From: Alphaproteobacteria bacterium
Lineage (GTDB): Bacteria; Pseudomonadota; Alphaproteobacteria; DSM-16000; Inquilinaceae
Direction of reading: 5' to 3'
Assembly (NCBI GenBank): GCA_028281925.1
Contig: JANQIX010000034.1
Location: 124,001 to 188,000, forward strand
Length of the DNA: 64,000 nt
Shown: in pieces, positions 36,359 to 43,990 of the stretch
How the letters are laid out: every line of letters begins with the position of its first letter
Position numbering within the stretch: the first letter of the stretch is position 1
The notes under the pieces: generated by a model
Databases searched by the model: none
What the model was told of the DNA's origin: nothing
Seen by the model: the letters and a program-made list of their open reading frames with translations, nothing else
Program-made: the position numbers and the translations under genes

Positions 36359-37119
36359 CCGCGCCGCTGTTGCAGGCCGTCGGCCTGACCAAGCGCTTCG
36401 GCGGACTGGTCGCCAACGACGCCATCGACCTCGGCGTCAGCGAAGGCCAGGTCCATGCCGTGATCGGCCCCAACGGCGCCGGCAAGACGACACTGCTCGC
36501 GCAGTTGAACGGCGAACTGAAGCCCGATCGCGGCACCATCCATTTTGACGGGCGCGACATCACCGCCCTACCGACGGCCACACGGGCGCGGCTGGGCTTG
36601 GCCCGCAGCTTCCAAATCACCTCGGTCTTCGCCAGCTTCAGCGCCGTCGACAATGTGGCGCTGGCCGTGCAGGGCCAGGAACGCCATAGCTTCCGGTTCT
36701 GGCGCGATGCCAGCGGCGACCCCGCATTGGCTGAACCGGCCGAACGTGCGCTGGAACGCGTCGGCCTTGCCGACCGCAGCCATGTTCCCGCCTCGGCACT
36801 CGCCCACGGCCAGAAGCGCCAGCTTGAACTGGCCATGGCGCTGGCCATGCGACCGAAACTTCTGCTGCTGGACGAGCCCATGGCCGGCATGGGGGTGGAG
36901 GAAAGTGCGGCCATGGTGACCCTGCTGGCGGGCCTGAAGGCGGAGGTGCCGATCCTGCTGGTGGAGCACGACATGGACGCCGTGTTCGCACTCGCAGACC
37001 AGATCACCGTGCTGCTTCATGGCCGCGTGATTGCCAGCGGCCCGCCGGCGGAGATTCGTCGCAATGCCGAGGTACGCGAGGCCTATCTGGGCGAAGACGC
37101 CGCCGCAGGGGACGGCTGA
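36355..37119 (+). CDS. Liv-type ABC transporter ATPase (LivG-like)
   Basis: The 254-residue ATPase has Walker A GPNGAGKTT, a signature region in which the usual LSGGQ is ALAHGQKRQLELA, Walker B LLLLDEPMAGMG and the H-loop LLVEHDMDAVF. The altered signature (AHGQ) is a known LivG-type variant. Its stop and the next start overlap as TGATG. It works as a heterodimer with the LivF-like subunit. Confidence 0.93.
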
Positions 37120-37832
37120 TGGCGCCGACGCTCTTGCATGTGCAGGACCTCCACAGCTTCTACGGCGAGAGCCAGGCGCTCTTCGGTGTGTTCCTGTCGG
37201 TGCATGCCGGCGAGATGGTGACGCTGTTGGGCCGCAACGGCATGGGCAAGACGACGACCCTGAAGTCGATCTTGGGGTTGGTACGGCCGCGCGACGGTGT
37301 GGTGCGCATCGAAGGTCATGCCGTACAGGGCCAGCCCGCCCACCGTATCGCCCGCGCCGGCTTAGGGTTGGTGCCCGAAGGCCGCCAGATCTTTCCCAAC
37401 CTGACCGTCGCCGAAAACCTGGTGGCGACCGCCGCCAACCCGACGAGCGGGGCAGACCCGTGGACCTTGGAGCGCGTCTTCACCTTCTTCCCCCGCCTGG
37501 CCGAGCGCCGCCGCCAGATGGGTGGCCAGCTTTCCGGCGGTGAACAGCAGATGCTGGCCATCGGCCGCGCGCTGATGACCAACCCCAAGCTGCTGATGCT
37601 GGACGAGGCGACCGAGGGCCTGGCCCCGATGGTGCGCGCCGAGATCTGGCGGTGCCTGGCGCAGCTGAAGGCCGACGGCCAGTCGATTCTGGTGATCGAC
37701 AAGTACGTCGATGCGCTCACCCGCATCGCGGACCGCCACTACATCATCGAGAAGGGCCGCATCGCCTGGTACGGCACCAACAGCGATTTCCTAGACGAGC
37801 CGGCGCTGAAGGAGCGGTATCTGGGGGTGTGA
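37119..37832 (+). CDS. Liv-type ABC transporter ATPase (LivF-like)
   Basis: The 237-residue ATPase has Walker A GRNGMGKTTT, signature LSGGEQQMLAIGRAL and Walker B LLMLDEATEGLAP. The region after Walker B reads ILVIDKYVDAL instead of the VEQN typical of LivF; this divergent form appears in some organic-acid-type importers. It is the last gene of the five-gene importer cluster. Confidence 0.93.
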   Translation: MAPTLLHVQDLHSFYGESQALFGVFLSVHAGEMVTLLGRNGMGKTTTLKSILGLVRPRDGVVRIEGHAVQGQPAHRIARAGLGLVPEGRQIFPNLTVAENLVATAANPTSGADPWTLERVFTFFPRLAERRRQMGGQLSGGEQQMLAIGRALMTNPKLLMLDEATEGLAPMVRAEIWRCLAQLKADGQSILVIDKYVDALTRIADRHYIIEKGRIAWYGTNSDFLDEPALKERYLGV

Positions 37833-37898
37833 GGGTGACATGGGCCGCCTCAGCCTCCTCGCCCTGCCCGCTTCCCAGCAGCAGAAGATGCTCTGAGG

Positions 37899-38255
37899 TT
37901 AGGCTTCCGTGGACCCGTGTTCGGCCAGAAGCGCGGAAACGCTGACGAGGACATCTGGCAGCTGCGTTTCCTTGATGCGCCAGACTCGACCGTGGTCGAT
38001 CACGGCTTAGCCATGAATGAACACATTCTTGAATCCGAAGATCGCCCGAAGATGTGGGATCCGGTCGGCCATTTCCGGGTCGACCTTCGAGAGTCGATTG
38101 AGAGCCTCGCCAATAATCTCAAACTGCCGTTCCACCGCTGCGCGTACGAGGGCGTCTTCTGCGTAGCCCTTTGTGTCAAGTCCAGTCGTGAACTGTTGGA
38201 TTGCTTCCGCAGCCTGCTTCACATCCCACAGATAGGCTCGTGGGTCACGCAGCAT
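37899..38255 (-). pseudogene. hepT: Broken HepT-type toxin (HEPN ribonuclease)
   Basis: The frame starts at ATG 38255 (or GTG 38267) and encodes a HEPN/DUF86 HepT protein up to ...FKNVFIHG, where a TAA (38009-38007) interrupts it. The same frame then continues for 35 codons with HepT-like sequence (AVIDHGRVWRIKETQLPDVL) to a TAA at 37901-37899. The intact length would be about 118, normal for HepT. HepT's active motif is R-X4-H-X-Y; here it reads K-X4-H-G-stop, so the catalytic Arg is Lys and the Tyr that MntA modifies is the stop. The toxin is probably dead. A sequencing error at TAA (for TAC or TAT) is the alternative. It overlaps mntA by 11 bases. Confidence 0.8.
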
Positions 38256-38556
38256 AGACGAGCTCACGCGATCGGCTGATCGCAGCGAGGATGTATGGAT
38301 TCCGGACCGCCTTCGCTTCCACTAGATCGACCGGCCGCCCGAGAAGCCCTCGCAGCGCCTCAGCGAGTCCAAAGAACTGCTCCAACGGCGGCAGGACGCT
38401 ATCGGCTTTGAACGTCACTAAGAAATCGGCGTCGCTGCGATCTGTATCGAAATCTCCTTCGCGTGCCGCCGACCCAAACACCTCAAGCTTTGCCACGTCG
38501 TAGCGTCGGCAGATATCGATCAATGCAGCCCGCCGACTGGCAATATCAGCATGCAT
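38245..38556 (-). CDS. mntA: MntA-type antitoxin nucleotidyltransferase
   Basis: The 103-residue minimal nucleotidyltransferase has the motif GS-X10-RSDADF (Gly-Ser followed by Asp-Ala-Asp metal ligands), as in MntA antitoxins that add AMP to the HepT toxin's tyrosine. The region FGSAAREGDFDTDRSDADFL and the end NPYILAAISRSRELVYAA are typical. The reading frame is intact although its partner toxin is interrupted. The ATG at 38556 was chosen because it starts the conserved region; a long upstream frame has no support. The pair lies in a block of small unrelated genes after the importer operon, a usual place for toxin-antitoxin modules. Confidence 0.85.
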   Translation of the reverse strand: MHADIASRRAALIDICRRYDVAKLEVFGSAAREGDFDTDRSDADFLVTFKADSVLPPLEQFFGLAEALRGLLGRPVDLVEAKAVRNPYILAAISRSRELVYAA

Positions 38557-38644
38557 CGTGTCGGTCTCCGACGTTCGGCCGGTAGTTTCCAGTCCGCAAC
38601 ATGGGAATGTGCAGCGGCGCTGTCCAGAATTCCGACAGGGGGTC

Positions 38645-39169
38645 CTACCCGCACCCCTCCGGCACCTTCTCCTCCTGTAGCACCGGCTCCCAAGCCGCCG
38701 TCTCGTGATCCGGGTGCTGGAAGGAGCGGAGCTGGGACTTGCGTTCGGGCAGGATGTTAGATTCGGTCGACGAGCGTGACCAACCGTCAGACAGGTGCAG
38801 CCAGGGCACTTGCGCCTCGGTGCCATAGTGGACGGCGGGCGGTGCCAGCTCCGGGTGGTCCAGGCTGCCGATGGTGACGTCGATCCACTCGCTGTCGAGA
38901 TAGCCGAAGCTGAGCGGTGTGCCGCAGTCGGCGCAGTATCCGCGCTCCGCCACGGTGGAGCTGAGGAACATCGCCGGGCGGCCGCGGGTCCAGGCGAAAT
39001 CGGTGCGGCGCACCGGGGCCAGTGCTGCGAAGGCGTTGCCCACGGCCTTCTGGCACATGCGGCAATGGCAGAGATGCGTGCCCTCCGGCTGGGCGTAGAG
39101 GGCGTAACGGATGGCGCCGCACTGGCAGCCGCCCGTCAGTACCGCTTTGCGATCTGTTGTCTTTCCCAT
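38645..39169 (-). CDS. GFA/CENP-V-fold protein
   Basis: The 174-residue protein has the zinc-binding cysteine pattern of the glutathione-dependent formaldehyde-activating enzyme fold: GGCQCGAIRYAL near the start, HLCHCRMCQKAVG, and RGYCADCGTPLSF. Despite the family name, few members have a proven reaction with formaldehyde; function is open. The C-terminal 45 residues (after WLHLSDGW) are variable. It is a single gene with 66 bases before the small membrane-protein gene on the same strand. Confidence 0.88.
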   Translation of the reverse strand: MGKTTDRKAVLTGGCQCGAIRYALYAQPEGTHLCHCRMCQKAVGNAFAALAPVRRTDFAWTRGRPAMFLSSTVAERGYCADCGTPLSFGYLDSEWIDVTIGSLDHPELAPPAVHYGTEAQVPWLHLSDGWSRSSTESNILPERKSQLRSFQHPDHETAAWEPVLQEEKVPEGCG

Positions 39170-39235
39170 GTCTGGCCGCCCCCGATGATGGTTCGTGGGC
39201 GGCCAGTCTACACCTCCAGTTCGGGTGACTGCTCG

Positions 39236-39394
39236 TTAAAGCGCGGCGCCGACCGCGCAGCCGATGGCGAGGATCACCGCCAGCTCGGCCAACACGATCC
39301 ATGGCACGCCAAGCACATGCCCACGCGGGATGCGCTTCTGATAGGGCAGCAGGTCCGCCGCGCTCAGGCGGCGGCGCGGGTTCGTCGTTATCAT
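39236..39394 (-). CDS. Small membrane protein (52 aa)
   Basis: A 53-codon frame with GAGGGA about 9 bases before the ATG at 39394. The product has a basic, arginine-rich N-terminal third (residues 1-30, including TNPRRRLSAADLLPYQKRIP) and one membrane span (about 32-51, LGVPWIVLAELAVILAIGCA) to the end. The coding style (GC at third positions, good ribosome binding site) supports a real gene. I recognise no family. It lies between the GFA-fold gene and the divergent Lrp-domain gene, about 245 bases upstream of the latter on the other strand. Confidence 0.55.
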   Translation of the reverse strand: MITTNPRRRLSAADLLPYQKRIPRGHVLGVPWIVLAELAVILAIGCAVGAAL

Positions 39395-39639
39395 TGGTAC
39401 AGTCCCTCAAACCATCCGGGTGGGGTACCGTGCCCGACTGTTCCGGCGCCGGCCATGACGGCCGTCACAGGGCGCTGATCGCTCAGTCTTTTTCGGTGGT
39501 CGGGTCAGGTGGTCATCCCCGTGACCATTAGATGGTGTGTCCGCGGCCGCGACGCCAGATCGCCACTGTACTCGGCTCACACGAATGTTAGGGTGACGCG
39601 CCCTTCTTTGTCAGAGTTGCGAGCCCACGGAGCCGGCGA

Positions 39640-39882
39640 ATGCAGGCCATCTTCATCATGGTGAAATGCGAACTCGGCAAGGCCTACGACGTGGCCGCCG
39701 AGATCGTGGACAAGATCGAACAGGTGTCGGAGGTCTATTCCATCTCCGGCCAGTACGACCTGCTGGTGAAATGCTATCTGTCGCGCGACCAGGATGTCGG
39801 GCATTTCGTGACCGGCGTGGTCCAGCAGGTGCCGCACATCAAAGACACGCAAACCATCATCACCTTCAATGCCTTCACCTGA
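39640..39882 (+). CDS. Stand-alone Lrp/AsnC ligand-binding (RAM) domain protein
   Basis: The 80-residue protein consists only of the RAM/AsnC ligand-binding domain (VKCELGKAYDVAAEIV, SGQYDLLVKCYLSRDQDVG, QTIITFNAF) with no DNA-binding helix. Such proteins form dimers or octamers and may modulate other Lrp proteins or bind amino acids. It has GGAG ahead of the ATG and overlaps the next gene by 14 bases, so the two are coupled. The hydrolase partner resembles kynurenine formamidase, suggesting but not proving a tryptophan or amino-acid link. Confidence 0.85.
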   Translation: MQAIFIMVKCELGKAYDVAAEIVDKIEQVSEVYSISGQYDLLVKCYLSRDQDVGHFVTGVVQQVPHIKDTQTIITFNAFT

Positions 39883-40744
39883 GACGGTCTATCTCGGCTA
39901 TGACCAGGCCGGGCTGGACGCGCAGTACAACCTGCGCGCCCGGCATCCCGAGCATCCGGAGTTCTTCGCCGTCTATGCCGGCGACAGCGCAGCGGTGCGT
40001 GGCCGGCTGGCGCATGCGGACTGCGCCTATGGCACGCATCCGCGCGAGCGGGTGACGCTGTTCCCGGCGGCGGAGGCGAATGCCCCTGTGCTCGCCTTCA
40101 TCCATGGCGGCTATTGGCAGGCACTCAGCCGGCAGGATTTCGAGTTCCTGGCACCGGTGTTCGTGGAACGGGGCATCACCTTCGCCGCGATCGGCTATGA
40201 CCTGTGCCCGAATGTGAGTTTTGCGACGTTGGTGGAGCAGGTGCGCCAGGCCGTGCTGTGGCTCTACGACAATGCGGCTGCGCACGGGGCCGACCCGGAC
40301 CGGCTGTTCCTGTCCGGCCATTCCGCCGGCGGCCATCTGGCCGCGCTGATGGCCTCGACCGATTGGCCGGCACTGGGCCATCCCGCCGGCGTCGTGAAGG
40401 GTGCCATGGCGATCAGTGGCGTCTATGACCTGGAGCCGATCCGCCTCAGCTTCCTCAACGGCCTTTTGGCGTTGGACCGACCGACCGTGGAGCGGCTGAG
40501 CCCGCTGATGACGATCCCGGCGACGCCCAGCCCGCCCCTGCTGCTGGCGGTCGGCGGTGAGGAGTCGGAGGAGTTCCACCGCCAGCAACGGGACTATGCC
40601 GCCGCCTTGCAGGCTTCCGGCCATGTAGCGCGCTGCGTTGACATGCCGGGATACCACCATTTCGACGTGATCCAGGCGTTCGGCCGGGCCGACACGCCGA
40701 TCTGCACGGCCATGTGCGACCTGATAATGGCCTATGGCCGATAG
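39869..40744 (+). CDS. Alpha/beta hydrolase, kynurenine-formamidase-like
   Basis: The 291-residue hydrolase of the BD-FAE/KFase-like group has an HGGYW oxyanion motif (about residue 75), the nucleophile elbow GHSAGGHLAAL (about 150), an acid near AVGGEES, and the catalytic His in PGYHHFDVI. The N-terminal YNLRARHPEHPEFFAVY fits this group. The substrate could be N-formylkynurenine or another formamide or ester. It is translationally coupled to the RAM-domain gene upstream. Confidence 0.82.
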   Translation: MPSPETVYLGYDQAGLDAQYNLRARHPEHPEFFAVYAGDSAAVRGRLAHADCAYGTHPRERVTLFPAAEANAPVLAFIHGGYWQALSRQDFEFLAPVFVERGITFAAIGYDLCPNVSFATLVEQVRQAVLWLYDNAAAHGADPDRLFLSGHSAGGHLAALMASTDWPALGHPAGVVKGAMAISGVYDLEPIRLSFLNGLLALDRPTVERLSPLMTIPATPSPPLLLAVGGEESEEFHRQQRDYAAALQASGHVARCVDMPGYHHFDVIQAFGRADTPICTAMCDLIMAYGR

Positions 40745-40839
40745 TGTGGCTGAACGCTTTTTGTCTTAACCACTTGATAGGAGTTAGCGCGTAATTCTTC
40801 ACAATAGTGGCATGCATCCCATGGATCGGGAGCTTCGGC

Positions 40840-41163
40840 ATGGCGGGTGGCCAGGAAATTACGTACACGGTGCTTGCGCGCGACAGCAAAGGCTGGCAGT
40901 CGCAGGGCACGACGCATGAGATGCAAGTGGCCGTCGGCAGTGCACAGGCTTTGGTGGACAAGAAGAAGTTCGTTGAGGCGCGAGTGGACCAGACCTATTT
41001 CGACAAGCGCAATAATCGTGAAGTGACGTCAACGATCATGGAGCGGAGTCAGAAGACGCGCAACGTGCCGATGGCCCTCTGGTTTGCACTGGCTTTGGTT
41101 GCGGGCGCGATCAGCTTCGCTATTACCTACACCGTCGTCAACGACGGCCCACCGTTCCTCTGA
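40840..41163 (+). CDS. Small protein with C-terminal membrane anchor
   Basis: The 107-residue protein starts at ATG 40840 with GGGAG about 8 bases upstream. It has a soluble N-terminal part (about 1-75) rich in charged residues and one hydrophobic segment at the C-terminus (about 79-100, MALWFALALVAGAISFAITY) ending FL, so it looks tail-anchored with the main domain in the cytosol. No family recognised. Local base composition just upstream (40744-40830) is AT-richer than usual, and codon choice is mixed (for example AAG-AAG-AAG, AAT-AAT), so acquisition by transfer is possible. Confidence 0.6.
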   Translation: MAGGQEITYTVLARDSKGWQSQGTTHEMQVAVGSAQALVDKKKFVEARVDQTYFDKRNNREVTSTIMERSQKTRNVPMALWFALALVAGAISFAITYTVVNDGPPFL

Positions 41164-41267
41164 GCGTTTGCCTTAGATACCCGCCTTCGCGGGTTTGGCG
41201 CTCTCGCTGTTAGCTTCTGCATCTACCACCTGTACGTCGTCCTAGCGAAAGACGAGGACCTCTCCGA

Positions 41268-41299
41268 CATGGGCGCCAGAAGTCAAGTTGGCGCCCATG
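41268..41299. terminator. Strong hairpin between convergent genes
   Basis: A perfect 11-base inverted repeat (CATGGGCGCCA at 41268-41278, TGGCGCCCATG at 41289-41299) with a 10-base loop lies between the tail-anchored protein gene and the end of imuB. No U-tract follows on either strand, so it may be a bidirectional, Rho-assisted end or an RNA stabiliser. A smaller stem (ACCCGC/GCGGGT at 41179-41194) follows the first gene's stop. Confidence 0.45.
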
Positions 41300-41339
41300 A
41301 ACCTTATCTTGCTCTCAAATGGACACCCCACCACCGGGC

Positions 41340-42875
41340 TCAGGCGAAAAGGCCGTGCAGATACCAGCGGCACGGTCTCTCCGGGTCGTAAGGACCGTCG
41401 CGATAGAGCCAGAACCGGCGGCCGTCGGCATCTTCCACATGGTAATAGTCGCGCGCCGGCCTGCGCGGCGCATCCTGCCACCATTCGTGGGCAATCCGCT
41501 CCGGCCCGTCGGCGCGGGCAACGCGATGGTGCCGCCCCTGCCAGCGGAACAGGATCGGCGGATCGTCCGGCACCGGGGCCATAGCCTCGATCGGCTGCGG
41601 CTGGGCCAGCAGGCGTAACGGACGCGGCGTATCTGCCGGCCATGTCTCGGCCGAGGGTGCGGCCACGGCGGCCTGCCGCGCCACGGCCCGGTCTGGCCAA
41701 TGGCTTTCGCGCACCGCAGGCCGGAATACCGCCCCCTGCCCCAGCCGCAGGGCCAGACGATCGGCCAATTCGGCCAGCGCCCGGCCGCCGCGTTCGGCTG
41801 CCGCTTGGTCCAACGCCGGCTGTGATGGCGCCATCGGCTCCACCGCATCGGCGGACAGCACCGCCACCTCAATGCCGAAGCCGGCATCCAGCCCCTCCAG
41901 CCGATCCCGGAACAGCCGGAACAGGCCCGCGGGCTGGCGCATCGGCACGCTGGTGCCGATCGACCGCCGCGCCACGGCACCATCGACCCGGTAGAGCGTC
42001 AGCTCCGCCCGACGCACGCCCAGCCCCGCCTGTTCCAGGTCGCGGCAGAGCAGGCCCAGCAAGCGGTCGAGCGCGGCCTCAACATCTTCGGTCCGGCCGA
42101 TCGGCTCGGCAAAGGCCAGGCGCGCGCGATAACGGGCAACGGGCTTCAGCGGAGAGATCGCCTCCGCTTCCGCCCCCGAGGCCTGGTCGAGACGCTGCAG
42201 CAGGCGCCGGCCGAAACGGGTGGCAAGCGGTCCGCGCGGTAGGGCCTGCACATCGCCGATGCGGCTGAGGCCGGCACGCTCCAGCGCCGCTACCGTGGCG
42301 GCGTCGAGACGCAGGCCCGCAACCGGCAGCGGTGCGATCGCCTCACGCGACCGGCCGGGCGTGATCACGGCGGCCTCCAGCGCCCCGCCCCGCCAGCCAT
42401 GGCCGGATCCGACCCGTGCGATGGCCCAGGCGGCCCCAGCCGTGTCGGCAACGGCAAGCCGGGAGAGGAAACCGAGCCGGCCCAGGCGTGCGGACAGGTC
42501 CCGCGCTAGGTCCGCTTCCCCGCCGAACAGATGGGCGCAGCCGGTGATGTCCAGCAGGATGCCGTCGCCGCCATGGGGGGCGGCCCAGGGGGTGTAGCGG
42601 CCGCACCAGCAGGCAAGGTCGCGCAAGGCGCGGCTGTCAGCCTCAGGATCGGCCGGCACCGCCTGCATCCCCGGCTCCAGCGCCCGCGCATCGGCCAGCG
42701 GCATGCCGGGAAACAGGCCGGCCGCCGCGGCCGCGTCGTCCACACCGGTCACGATGCGGCGGCCGCGGTCGCCGGTGACGGTGACGAGCGGACGGCCGCC
42801 TTCCACCCCACCCTGTCGGTGCACGCGGTCGGTGGGCAGGGACGGCAGCCAGAGGGCCAAGATGCGCCGGGACAT
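41340..42875 (-). CDS. imuB: ImuB, Y-family polymerase-like mutasome subunit
   Basis: The 511-residue protein has a Y-family polymerase fold without catalytic activity. It starts MSRRILALWLPSLPTDRV and has the palm sequence ILLDITGCAHLFGGE, where catalytic acids are not retained as a full set, a thumb/HhH region (GLSRIGDVQALPRGPLATRF), and a C-terminal tail (RPARDYYHVEDADGRRFWLY) that binds the sliding clamp and partners. ImuB links ImuA and DnaE2 to the clamp in SOS mutagenesis. The ATG at 42875 fits the family start. Two LexA boxes lie 34-69 bases upstream. No dnaE2 follows. Confidence 0.93.
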   Translation of the reverse strand: MSRRILALWLPSLPTDRVHRQGGVEGGRPLVTVTGDRGRRIVTGVDDAAAAAGLFPGMPLADARALEPGMQAVPADPEADSRALRDLACWCGRYTPWAAPHGGDGILLDITGCAHLFGGEADLARDLSARLGRLGFLSRLAVADTAGAAWAIARVGSGHGWRGGALEAAVITPGRSREAIAPLPVAGLRLDAATVAALERAGLSRIGDVQALPRGPLATRFGRRLLQRLDQASGAEAEAISPLKPVARYRARLAFAEPIGRTEDVEAALDRLLGLLCRDLEQAGLGVRRAELTLYRVDGAVARRSIGTSVPMRQPAGLFRLFRDRLEGLDAGFGIEVAVLSADAVEPMAPSQPALDQAAAERGGRALAELADRLALRLGQGAVFRPAVRESHWPDRAVARQAAVAAPSAETWPADTPRPLRLLAQPQPIEAMAPVPDDPPILFRWQGRHHRVARADGPERIAHEWWQDAPRRPARDYYHVEDADGRRFWLYRDGPYDPERPCRWYLHGLFA

Positions 42876-42908
42876 GGGGAAAAGCCACTCGTGTTGACTC
42901 GGGTATGC

Positions 42909-42923
42909 GAACACTAAGCGAAC
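42909..42923. promoter_or_regulatory. LexA (SOS) box upstream of imuB (proximal)
   Basis: The plus strand reads GAAC-N7-GAAC, equal to GTTC-N7-GTTC on the coding strand of imuB. It lies 34 bases upstream of the imuB start in the imuA-imuB gap. Confidence 0.85.
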
Positions 42924-42929
42924 TTTAAA

Positions 42930-42944
42930 GAACAAGACAAGAAC
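42930..42944. promoter_or_regulatory. LexA (SOS) box upstream of imuB (distal)
   Basis: A second GAAC-N7-GAAC box starts 6 bases after the proximal one, 55 bases from the imuB start. Its presence implies that imuB has its own SOS promoter rather than depending only on read-through from imuA. Confidence 0.85.
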
Positions 42945-42961
42945 ATTTTGCCAGTCAGAAC

Positions 42962-43768
42962 TCAGGCGGCATCGGCATCGATCGTGGACGACACCGGCCG
43001 ACCAGACGCCGCGGCACCCTGCTGGTCTGCGGCCAAGGCCAGCCCCGTCGCGGTCCCCAGCCAATCGACGGTCCAGGCATCGGGGCGGCCGCCGCGGCAT
43101 CGCAGCAGCTCCAGCCGCCAGCGCGGCCGGCCAACCCCCGGCTCAACCGTCCCGCTCGCGATGGCGGGGGGGAGGCCGGGTTCAGCCGCGACCTGCCAGC
43201 GCGTCACGGCCACACTGGTGCCGGCGCTCTCAGCCGGGCGCAGCAACAGCACTGCCGCACCGCCGGCTTCCGCCGCCAGATGCAGACGGCGGCTGGCGAC
43301 GAGGTCGAGTTGCGGCACCTCCGCCAGCACGGCGGCGAGTGCGGTGCCGGCTTCGGCCGCACGCGCCGCTTCCTCCAGCGCCCACAGCCGGTCGACGCGG
43401 CGCGGCGCGTGCGCGATGATCAGGCGGTCGGGCGTCAGCCCGAAGGCGGCAAGGCCGGGCGGATAGAGGTCGCAGGATTCAGTGATCCACAGCACCGGCG
43501 CATCGGCCGCTTCAGCGGCGCGGGCCAGCAGAAAGGCGGCAAAGCCGTCGGCGGCGCCATCCCGGGCTGCAGGGCGCAGGATTTCGTGCAGTGCGCCGAG
43601 CATAAGTCCGCCGCCCGGCAGGCCCCGGTCGATCGCCGCAAGGCCGGTCGGCACGGCCCGCACGCCCGCCCCGCCGATGCCTTCCAGCGCCCGCACATGG
43701 GCCTTCAGCGCGGCCAGCGCCGCCCGTTTCTGGTCCGCACGCGGAGTATGGAAGGCTGGGGTGATCAT
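42962..43768 (-). CDS. imuA: ImuA, RecA-like mutasome subunit
   Basis: The 268-residue protein has a RecA/SulA-like core with a degenerate ATP site (GGGLMLGALHEILRP replaces the Walker A loop) and PVLWITESCDLYPPGLAAFGL in the second strand region. ImuA binds RecA and ImuB and is needed for DnaE2-dependent mutagenesis. The C-terminal tail (about 240-268) is variable. One LexA box lies 5-19 bases upstream of the ATG, and the next gene (imuB) starts 86 bases after the stop. Confidence 0.92.
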   Translation of the reverse strand: MITPAFHTPRADQKRAALAALKAHVRALEGIGGAGVRAVPTGLAAIDRGLPGGGLMLGALHEILRPAARDGAADGFAAFLLARAAEAADAPVLWITESCDLYPPGLAAFGLTPDRLIIAHAPRRVDRLWALEEAARAAEAGTALAAVLAEVPQLDLVASRRLHLAAEAGGAAVLLLRPAESAGTSVAVTRWQVAAEPGLPPAIASGTVEPGVGRPRWRLELLRCRGGRPDAWTVDWLGTATGLALAADQQGAAASGRPVSSTIDADAA

Positions 43769-43772
43769 GTAT

Positions 43773-43787
43773 GTTCATTATTTGTTC
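43773..43787. promoter_or_regulatory. LexA (SOS) box upstream of imuA
   Basis: The sequence is GTTC-N7-GTTC, 5 bases upstream of the imuA start codon, so bound LexA would block early transcription or the initiation region. The bases around it are AT-rich, fitting a promoter. Confidence 0.85.
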
Positions 43788-43990
43788 TTCATCTCGATCT
43801 GTCAACTGCGCTCTGAGCACCGACCGGATCAACAGCCATCGCATCCTGGTGATCGATCATCCCTTGCCGTGGCGTCGAACCCGCAAGGCGGGTATAGCGG
43901 ACTGACCTCAACCATGCGGTCCGAGCGACGTGCCCCTAGACGAAGTGCCGACATGACGGACCGACCAAAGCCCCACGGCCCGGCCCGCCT

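Noticed and set aside
37899..38009. Programmed stop-codon read-through of hepT
   Set aside because: No recoding signals around the TAA, and the catalytic Arg is also lost, so simple pseudogenisation is the better reading.
41179..41194. ACCCGC/GCGGGT stem after the tail-anchored protein gene as a textbook terminator
   Set aside because: Six-base stem with TTTGG after it; too weak to call as an intrinsic terminator on its own.
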